Origin: Piscicola geometra
Taxonomy: Eukaryota > Annelida > Clitellata > Hirudinida > Piscicolidae
Direction: 5' to 3'
Length of the DNA: 64,000 nt
Assembly (NCBI GenBank): GCA_943735955.1
Contig: OX030955.1
Coordinates: 1,433,234-1,497,233, forward strand
Position 1 is the first letter of the stretch. Every line of letters begins with the position of its first letter. The position numbers were made by a program, and so were the translations under genes. The notes beneath the pieces were generated by a model that saw nothing but the letters and a program-made list of their open reading frames with translations, was not told the origin of the DNA and did no database searches. Below are positions 55,674 to 64,000 of the stretch, one piece after another.

Positions 55674-56958
55674 ATACCTTGAAAGAAATGATAGAGCTGG
55701 TGTATAAACTGTTTAAAAAGTTTAAAGAAGAAAATCTAGTGATTACTAAATTGAAAAATTTGGTAAAATACAAAGATAAAGAACTCATTGATTTCAAGAT
55801 TTGTATAGAAAAAATTGTAGGTAATTCAATAATATATATTTTTTAATGTTATTAAAACCTAAAAAATACTTTTTAAATAAGCAAACTGAAAGAGAAGCAC
55901 AAAGTAAACTGATGGATCAGAAATTCACTGAAAGGTAGCTAGTGTAATAATTCTAAAAGATGGAGTATGATGGGATGTTAACCTGCCTACATGCTTCATT
56001 GCTTACAGATTGGAAAAAATGAAAAAAGAAAGAGAGGCGGACTGGTGAATTAAAACTAAATTTATTAAAATATATTTTTTTAAATTTATTTGTTTACTCT
56101 TTAAGTTTTAAAAATCCAAAATAAGTGTATAAAATAATTGCAGCAAAGCTAATTGCGTAATGAGATTGAAGTTTGATGATTTGCTGAACTGCACAGAAAT
56201 GATGAGCCAGCAAAAAGTGATTTATTTTTAATATTCAAGAATATTGTCTATTTTCTTTTTTTAAATCTTTTCAAACCTTCAAGAAAAAAGCTCAAGATCA
56301 AATCAAAATTCTGCAACAAGAAGTAGCTTCCATGAGGACACAACTAATCACATCTGCAACTACAATAGCATCTACAACATTCACACAAACAGCTTCTCCA
56401 GCGCCAAAAGTATTATCCATCAAAACTTGTTTCCCACAAAGCACATCAACCACCAGTTCGGTTTCTAACCACCACATCAGCAACATTTGTAGCTCAAACA
56501 GCCACAACAATTCAACAAATACTTCAGGCATGAACTCTCGTGCAACGTTTGGTTCAGTGGGAAAGAATCTGGATGCACAAGAAGCAGGCGGCATGCGAAA
56601 TAAGACGAGGAGAGGGAGTGCGGCTGGTGGCGACAGTGCTCATGAAGCCTGCTTGAACAACTATAGTGGACATGGTACCATCCCTTTTTTCAAAAAAATC
56701 AAAGAAACCTGTTTAAACGAAGAACTTTTGTTATTAGAGTCTCAAAAAGGCAAAAGATGTGAACTTCTTGTTTAATTTTAATGTTTTTCTATTGAGCTCA
56801 AAAGTGCCAAAACCTATTCAGTGCACCTTTCAAATGATTTTCAACCCCTCACTCCAGTGCCTGTGGTGCCTGACTCATACTACATTTGCCCGAAATGCCA
56901 GCAAGAATACGACAACAATCACACCTACCTCGACCACTGCCTTCGTTGCGACCACTGA
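55674..56958 (+). CDS. Coiled-coil protein with NEMO-type CCHC zinc finger
   Basis: Exons 55674-55816, 55882-55934, 56009-56044, 56144-56216 and from 56284 onward keep one frame; a last coding block starts at 56797 and ends at 56958. The first four exons are Lys/Glu-rich coiled coil (MIELVYKLFKKFKEENLV, ERLEKMKKEREAD), then a Ser/Thr/Asn-rich linker. The end is YYICPKCQQEYDNNHTYLDH plus CLRC, which fits C-x2-C-x12-H-x3-C, the ubiquitin-binding finger of NEMO and optineurin. Such proteins tether ubiquitin to IKK or TBK1. The last splice junction is ambiguous and the 5' end is not found (an ATG at 55688 is possible). An IKBKG/OPTN relationship is inferred from the finger only. Confidence 0.65.
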
Positions 56959-57199
56959 TCACGCCACTACTCCTGCAACATACCATCGATTCTTTTTTAT
57001 TAATTTTTGCTCTCTTGTGCCTTATTTTGAATTTTGAATTAAAACACCGAGTCTGCAGTTAAAACGCCTCTACTAATTATTCTAGGCCGTTTGATTGTTT
57101 ATTCACTTTTAATGTCTATATTATTAGCAATTTAAAACACTTGTTAGTGTTCACAAGTCAATCACAAAATAGAAGGCGTCGATCTTCAAGCTGGCGACG

Positions 57200-58296
57200 T
57201 CATCCGTAAAAATTTGTTCGGTCTGTCATGAGGTAGATGAAATATTAAAACTCTGTATACAGATTATTCCATTTAATCGCTCTCACCGCACAGTCCACCA
57301 TTGCAGTTGTAGCCAGGCTCACACTCGGTGCAGTCAGCCCCTTCGCGGAAGACTTCTCCACCCTCGTATCTGCGAGTTCAAACTCATCGAACTACACAAG
57401 CGCATGCAAAATTCTCCCACGTCACAACAACCAGCGTTCTTGAAAACAAGCAAAATACTCAAACACTCATTCCAAAACAGGCAAAAGTGATGCCCAAGCA
57501 GACTCACCTGGGTCCGTAGAAGCAGACCCAAAACCTTTGCAGCTCGGTCTGAATGTTATAGATCTGGTCACCAGGCACCGACAGTTCATCGCTGCCCTGT
57601 TCAGGTACCATACAGAGCTGCTTGTCACAGCCAACTCGTGTCGTGTTCCAGTACATGATCTGCAAAACATTTACCTCATGTATTTAGACATGTTTAGTTT
57701 AAAGATAAAAAAAGGAATACATCGCTAACTAGACGTGACTATCATTTCAGCAAACAACGCATGGTAAAAAGGTTTAAATGAGCAAAAACAAATCTACTAA
57801 GTTTTAATTATCAAAATTTTCACCAAAAACCAAGACCTGGTTGTGGGAGTCACAGTCCCCACTATTGTCAGGACAGTCATACCAATAAAAGAAGGCTGCT
57901 AGAATGGGTTTCTTGTCGTCAGTCCAAAGGAGCTGACCAGGTCGTTCGAAGGAAGAGAAGTTCTGATCTTCGTCCCAGCCCTCAGCGAAGTAGCACTTCT
58001 TCGCCCATTTGCTGGCCAGTTTTTGTAGCTGGTAATCCCACTGCTGAAAGTATATCAGATGCATTAAAAACTAAGCTTTTCCATTTTCAAGCATGATACG
58101 TTGAAATCTTTTTACCAGTTGAGCAAGAGTTAGTATCTGGTACACTAACTATTTTTTTCATGTTTGTCGCATCTACGAGCTGCCTTACGCGGTTGTGCTT
58201 GGAAACCACCGTCTGTATGTCTCTCTTGCTAATGTCTGCATCCACCTTCACCAACGTCATCATGAGACACGCCAACAGAAGACATGTCTTTTTCAT
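57200..58296 (-). CDS. Secreted CAP/SCP-domain protein with Cys-rich tail
   Basis: Five exons (58150-58296, 57837-58040, 57508-57659, 57287-57369, 57200-57222) join to 202 residues. It has a signal peptide (MKKTCLLLACLMMTLVKVDA), then the CAP start SKHNRVRQLVDATNM and WDYQLQKLASKWAKKC. The CAP1-like region is SHNQIMYWNTTRVGC and the CAP2-like WVCFYGP follows. The short tail CTECEPGYNCNGGLC is Cys-rich. CAP proteins are extracellular and varied (CRISP, venom allergen 5, GAPR). The usual G-E-N-L glutamate is not visible (PGQLLW instead), so the metal-binding tetrad looks incomplete. A substrate or partner cannot be inferred. Confidence 0.85.
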
Positions 58297-59158
58297 ATTT
58301 GTTTAAAGATCTTAAAAAGCTTCACTGAATGCTGCTCAGAGACAAACTGAGTTATTATGAGGTTGTAAAAGGCAAAGAGTATGCTCATCGATTTGAACGA
58401 GGTCTATATATAATCCTGAAGCTTCATTGAATAGGACGTGGTGAGAAAGTTTTAGTGCGTGGTTCTCAAAATAATCGACTAAGAAAACAATCATGTAGTT
58501 TGCGTGGCCAAGATAAAATTAGAAAGATTTCTGCAAAAAAGAGGAATGCTCCAAGCAGAGCCGTAGCCAAAATGAAGGCTGAAATTTACTCAAAACTCTT
58601 TTCAAAAGTAATTTTTTCGTCGTTGAAACATGTCTCCACGGTCAAACCTCTTTATTCCATCCCTTGTCGATTTTCATCCGAATCGTAGCATGAATGTCTA
58701 CAAAGGGTTTATGTAGCAATACTGCATTGTAGCATCATGAAAAATACAAATTATAAAAATATAATGCGTATACAAATTTGTAGTTGCAAATGATTGATCA
58801 GAGGTATGAATATGAAGGTGTAGTGTCTGAGAAACGTTTTATTGTTTGATATTATAAAGCAGTCGATAGAGGGCTTCATGATTGATGCGTAAGACTTCAC
58901 GCTTGAGTGAATATTCATTCCACGTTCACCATTGAACTTGTAGACTATCTTCATGCAAAACAATAAGACTTCAACTAGCTAGAAACTTTCAACGGGTTCA
59001 GTCTTTGTGAACCACAACACTTGTCGTTTGAGCATCGCATGTTAGTTACATTGAAAAAATCCTCAACAAAAACCTTAAAAAGCATTGAAATAAAAAACTT
59101 TGAAGATTTTTAGAAATTTGCTGAAACCGTTAGCGAATTCCCAAAACAGCAACACAAA
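58297..59158. other. Divergent promoter region of CAP and GALNT genes
   Basis: About 860 bases between two divergent starts. A TATATATAA at 58404-58412 lies about 110 bases upstream of the CAP ATG and could be its TATA region. An open frame at 58455-58688 is not supported as a gene. Confidence 0.45.
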
Positions 59159-61551
59159 ATGCAACTACCAACAACTCTATTTCTTCTTCTCACTCTTCTC
59201 ACTCTTTTCTCTAAAACCCAAGCTTCACCTGTCCATCACAAGAACGAAAGCCCATTCGAGACTGTCGTCATGGCAATAGATGCTGTAGAGGACAGGGATC
59301 GACTCACAAAGCACCATCGCAAAATGATCCAACAACAAAAGAGAGCTCCAGACTCGCGCTACAACATTAACGTCACCAACAGCGACCTCACCTCTCTCGA
59401 CCGCTCCATCACTGACACAATCCCCAGCATCTGTCACTCTTTTCATTACAAAACAGACACTCTTCCGAAGGCCTCCGTCATCATTCCCTTCTACAACGAG
59501 GCGCTCTCGATGCTGCTGAGGTGTGTGCACAGCATCCTGAACAGGTCTCCCGACCACCTGCTAGAAGAAGTCATCTTGGTGGACGACCACAGTCCTGATT
59601 TGCACCTCCAAGCCCCCTTGCAGGAGTACCTTGCCATGCTGCCCAAGGTGAGGTGCGTTCTGTCGTTGGCTGCAAGGTGATTCTTAATTAAAAGCACTCA
59701 ATTATTTTCTTTTGTGAAATACATTTTCAAAAAACCAGTTGTCTATTGGCTTAACATGCATTCAATGAGCACTCAACCTCCTCAGGTGCGCTTAGTGCGC
59801 AATGACCAGCGCAGGGGCCTGATGGTGAGCAGGATGCGAGGGGCGAGGATGGCGAAGGGACCAGTCATCATCTTCCTAGACGCTCATGCCGAAGCCAACG
59901 TACGCTGGTTGGAACCACTGCTGTTGGAGTTAAAAGAGGACAAGCACCAAGTGCTGCAGCCGTTCGTTGACGCCATTGATGCAATGAGTCTGGAGATCGG
60001 ATTGCCTGGCACCTACCACAAAGGCAGTTTCAGCTGGGACCTCAGGTAATAGGGTGGATGTAGAGGTGGTGAAAAGTTTTTTTCAAGTTACTGCCACAAC
60101 GACAACCCCCCACGATACATAAAACCAAACGCCTCAGATACACGTGGATCAAGCTGACCGAACACGAACAAGATGAGGCGGATCAGACCGGCTTGCCCTT
60201 CTTCTCGCCCACCTTGGTCGGCTGTGCCATTGCCGTCGACAAGGAATACTTTGAGAGGATCGGGAGCTTTGATGAGGGCATGAAAGTTTGGGGAGGAGAG
60301 AACATTGAGTTGGCCTTCAGGTGAGTCTGCCAATGCTGCAAGACTTTGGAAAATAAATATTAAATAACAATTAAAATAATAATAAAATTTCACTTAATCC
60401 TACAATTACTTATTTAAGAACCTGGATGTGTGGTGGAAAAGTAAAGACTGTGACGTGTTCCCACGTGGGACATGTCTTCAAGGAGTTCCCTTACTCCTTC
60501 GACGGCGACAAGGAGACCATCGTGCAGAAGAACCTCATGCGAGTGGCTGAGACGTGGATGGACGGCCTCAAGAAGTACTTCTACGCTTCAACGCTCGTGT
60601 ATCCCTACAAGAGAGCCCACTTCACCGCTGAAGAGAAGATCACTCTGATGAAGAGGAAAAAACTGAGAGAGGACCTCAAGTGCCAGAACTTTGAGTGGTA
60701 CATGTACAATGTGATCCCTCAGCTGCCAGAGCCCCCCATGCATGCTCTTCTATACGGAGAAATCACTAACGAGAAGTCGAGGTGAAGGTGTGGTAGATGG
60801 AGGTCTGATGTAGAATTAGGTTGCAATGATGGTAAAAGAAAATGGGAAAATTTATTTATGAATTAACGTACAATACCGATTTCTTCGGAAATATAAATAT
60901 ATGTATTATGAAATATTAGTGAAAACAGATCATATTTCAATGCATTTTAAAAGACGAAGGGTCTGAAGACTTCTCAATGACAACCCCTCCAGATGGTGCT
61001 GGGAGCTGACTGGAGACTACTACGTCACACTGACGTATGTGTGCTACCACCACAAGATCATTCCCTCCAACTACTTTTCTATCGGCAAGGATGGTCTTCT
61101 TCGCTTCAGAGACAAGTGCGTCCTGGCATCGGCACAGGTGAGGCTGGTGATGCTGTGGTGCTGAGGAGAAGTTTAGAAAGATTCGAAAATAGAAAATGAT
61201 TCATGAGGGGTTTTGAAATGTTTCTAGTGGACTGACACTGTCTCCTCTGCACAGAACCCCATGTTACGCCTGGACGAGTGCCCATGGAGCAACCTCGAGA
61301 AGTGGGGCATTTGGTCCCTGCAGACGACTGACTCTCCAGTCAAAGGACTCTTGCAAGTGCGCATCCGCAGTGGCCACAACAGCTACAAGCGCTTCTGCAT
61401 CGAACAAGTAACGAACGCCATGCCGCACTATATGAACCAGCAGATGCCACAGCTGAGCAGCTGCGACAGCAACGACCCTTTCCAACTGTGGTCTTTCACC
61501 TACTCCTTCGACTTCTCCCTTGTTCCCAGCCATGCTTATGTTCTTGAGTGA
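59159..61551 (+). CDS. Polypeptide N-acetylgalactosaminyltransferase (GALNT-like)
   Basis: Six exons (59159-59647, 59786-60045, 60138-60320, 60419-60781, 60993-61137, 61255-61551) join to 578 residues, the usual GALNT length. The enzyme starts mucin-type O-glycosylation by moving GalNAc from UDP-GalNAc to Ser/Thr in the Golgi. An N-terminal hydrophobic stretch (LFLLLTLLTLFSKTQA) could be a signal-anchor or a cleaved signal peptide. The GT1 region has KASVIIPFYNEALSML and ILVDDHS. The metal-binding DxH is present as FLDAHAEAN. The Gal/GalNAc motif is VWGGENIELAFRTWMCGG then CSHVGHVFK. The C-terminal third corresponds to the ricin-type lectin domain, but its QxW repeats are weak. The start is the first ATG of the open frame. 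Confidence 0.93.
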
Positions 61552-61902
61552 CTATTAGTTTATAGGAAACAGTGAGGCCTAAGAGGAGGAAGAAAAGAAA
61601 TAGAATGAATCATCGTACTATTTGATTATGTTACAATATATTCGAAATCATATCAAAATTTCATTAAATTATTCCTAAGTAAACGATTTAAACCGTATTA
61701 ACCTTCCAAAATTAAGCTTAGATATATTTAGTTGGCACTCTTCGTATTTAATTCTACCTGATAAATACGAATGGACGTGTAGTAAAATTAGCAAAGCACA
61801 AAGAAGATTTTTTAGAAGAAAAAAGATTTAATTTTAGCATATTAAAAAAAACAAGTATTTCTTTCTTAAAACAAAGCTTCACGCAAGAGTACTTCAATCA
61901 AT
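61552..61902. other. Shared 3' flank of convergent GALNT and ACTR6
   Basis: 350 AT-rich bases, no gene. It should contain both poly(A) sites; no perfect AATAAA stands out. Confidence 0.5.
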
Positions 61903-62882
61903 TCAGTAAACGAAAGTCGACAAGCAAATATTTGGTCCGAACTCCTCGTACTGGTCCCTGGTGACGATGTGGTTGAGGAGGTCTGCAGAGTTCGACAGTT
62001 TGACGCCACCTAGCCAGGCAGTGTGGTCGGGACTGTGGTGTGGTGTGGACAACACTGAAGCAAGGCTGATCTAAGAGAAGATAAATAGTGTTTTGAATAA
62101 GTGAACATGCTTTTCATAAACACCTTCAACATCGAGAAACATTCATGCCTCTGTAAGCATTTCAGAGTTAACCACTATACACATCAAATCACCGAATCTC
62201 AAAAAGAATTTTAAAATTCTTGGTTTTGATGCATTTCTTATATTTCGAATGTTCTGTGCGGATTTCATGTAAATAGCAGTTAAAAACTGGCACGACTCAC
62301 TCGGCAGAGCATCTGACTGACACCTCGAAGATGTCGGGCGCCATCGACCTGACGTCCTTGTACCTGGTTGCGCGTTTATGTACGTTTAGTTGTAATGCAG
62401 AAAAAAACTAGTAATTTTTATTTAAAACTTAAATATTAATTTTAATGGTGAAAATCGGATTCTAAAATTTATGAATTTCAAAAGTACTGAATTAAAAGTC
62501 AGAAATACCCCTCTCCAACTCACACTCTCTCCTTGAAGCCAGGAATGTTGCAGTTTCCTCCAGTGAGGAGGATGTTCAGGAAGAAGAATGGACGTAGCTC
62601 TGTAGTCAAATAGCAAGATGCATGTTTAACCAATAGCTCCCAACAAAACCATGAGCATCAACATGATCATCATCAGCAACATCATAACTTCATCATTATC
62701 ATCACACTAGACCCTCTGGAGTGAGGTTGATGACGTGGATAATGGCCTCTGAAACACCCATCTCCTGCAGGCCAATGTCAGAAGGGTGGAAGAGCAGTTC
62801 AGGAATGCTGAACCTTTCGTTGTTCATGCGGATCAGCTGGGCGGTGGTGGTGGTAGTAATATTAGTAGTAGTAGTAGTAGTA

Positions 62883-62957
<75 letters not shown>

Positions 62958-62967
62958 ATAGTAGTAA

Positions 62968-63023
<56 letters not shown>

Positions 63024-63078
63024 ATAGTAGTAGTAGTAATAGTAGTAGTAGTAGTAGTAATAGTAGTAGTAGTAGTAA

Positions 63079-63122
<44 letters not shown>

Positions 63123-63123
63123 A

Positions 63124-63216
<93 letters not shown>

Positions 63217-63235
63217 AAGAGTTAGTAATAGCAGC

Positions 63236-63284
<49 letters not shown>

Positions 63285-63285
63285 A

Positions 63286-63344
<59 letters not shown>

Positions 63345-63824
63345 ATAAAAGGAGTAGTAGTAAAAGTAGTAGTAGTAGTAGTAGTAGTAATAAAAGGAGT
63401 AGTAGTAAAAGTAGTAGTAATAGTTTCCGAAAAAAACAACTAAATCTAACAACATATGAAGCAAAGTAAAGCAGGGGAGACTTGAAGACTACTACCAGCA
63501 GCACGACGAACCTGTTGTGAGCTGTCCAGCTGTTCACCCTCCCCTCTGACGTGGCCTCGTCGGATGTGCGTGTAGTCGGGCAGGATGTAGTCTCGAGAGA
63601 TGCTGTTCGCCTGGCCTTTGAGTCTGTCGGCAGGATGTTTGCTGAGTCATGTGGCGGTGAGAGGAACAGCAAGACAGGCAGCAGGAAAACAAAAAGAACA
63701 TCATTACTAGTACGGAGAGGAGAGGCAACCTGGCGGTCTGCATGTCGAGATGGAAGTCTTCACTCACAAAGCACGTGTCCTCCTTCATTTGACTTATCAC
63801 GTGCGTCTCATCCATCACCATCAG
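61903..63824 (-). CDS. ACTR6: Actin-related protein 6, C-terminal half
   Basis: Six exons (63730-63824, 63512-63623, 62713-62836, 62524-62599, 62318-62363, 61903-62070) give the last 206 residues; the 5' part continues beyond the window end. ARP6 is a nuclear subunit of the SWR1/SRCAP complex that deposits H2A.Z. Diagnostic blocks: MDETHVISQMKEDTCFVS, DYILPDYTHIRRG, NERFSIPELLFHPSDIGLQE, the nucleotide-binding NILLTGGNCNIPGFKERV and the end HIVTRDQYEEFGPNIC. All four blocks match ARP6 rather than actin. The intron after 63512 holds a 560-bp TAG triplet array. The final residues LSTFVY differ from the usual Asp-rich end. Confidence 0.93.
62847..63422. repeat. (TAG)n microsatellite of about 570 bp in ACTR6 intron
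   Basis: About 190 TAG triplets with scattered TAA and rare AGA changes fill the intron between exons at 63512 and 62836. Three frames stay open on each strand and give poly-Ser, poly-Val, poly-Thr, poly-Leu and similar false proteins. Confidence 0.98.
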
Positions 63825-63834
63825 CTGCCTGTGT

Positions 63835-63952
<118 letters not shown>

Positions 63953-64000
63953 ATTGATACCTATATGAGATAATCTCCTTGAGATGGTTCGTCAAAAGCT

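Noticed and set aside
58455..58688. 77-residue basic frame upstream of GALNT
   Set aside because: Could suggest a short basic peptide, but nothing in composition, signal or conservation supports it.
62702..63672. Homopolymeric frames of up to about 280 residues
   Set aside because: They are translations of the (TAG)n intron array in ACTR6; only 62713-62836 and 63512-63623 are exons.

Overview
The window looks like a lophotrochozoan animal, probably an annelid. Introns are canonical GT-AG, exons are near 50% GC, introns and spacers are AT-rich or made of simple repeats, and the gene set is metazoan. An annelid/mollusc/hydra-type macin peptide (theromacin-like, ten cysteines) lies beside a full laminin gamma gene. 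The species is inferred. All exon models were read by eye from splice sites, reading frame and family similarity.

Layout. 0.1-1.8 kb: 3' end of a peroxisomal ABCD3 (PMP70) gene on the + strand. 3.6-4.0 kb: RNase kappa (-). 4.3-6.0 kb: inositol polyphosphate multikinase (-). 6.4-7.0 kb: U5 snRNP protein TXNL4A/Dim1 (+). 7.4-15.0 kb: a complete 16-exon mucolipin TRPML channel (-) with introns full of minisatellites. 15.6-20.05 kb: a 4.4 kb hAT transposon with intact TIRs and 8-bp TSD, carrying inside it a second hAT-family element, which itself holds a tRNA-derived SINE. 20.3-21.3 kb: LINE fragments. 21.7-22.5 kb: SRSF2-like splicing factor (+). 22.9-23.6 kb: FAM241-family membrane protein (-). 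23.8-32.9 kb: a very long CENP-C gene (-) with two complete CENP-C motifs and a C-terminal cupin domain. 33.8-34.6 kb: hAT relic carrying a perfect 45-bp inverted repeat. 34.9-36.1 kb: unrecognised small gene built of a duplicated three-exon module (+). 37.0-37.9 kb: LINE and hAT remnants. 39.1-51.0 kb: complete 31-exon laminin gamma gene (-). 51.4-51.7 kb: macin (+). 52.9-55.0 kb: syntrophin (-). 55.7-57.0 kb: coiled-coil protein with a NEMO-type CCHC finger (+). 57.2-58.3 kb: secreted CAP protein (-). 59.2-61.6 kb: polypeptide GalNAc-transferase (+). 61.9-63.8 kb: 3' half of ACTR6 (-).

The genes are mostly unrelated housekeeping and tissue genes rather than one pathway. Laminin and syntrophin, both of the matrix/dystrophin axis, are near neighbours, but I infer no functional cluster. 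The strongest signals are the double-motif CENP-C, the nested dated insertions, and the modular unknown gene.
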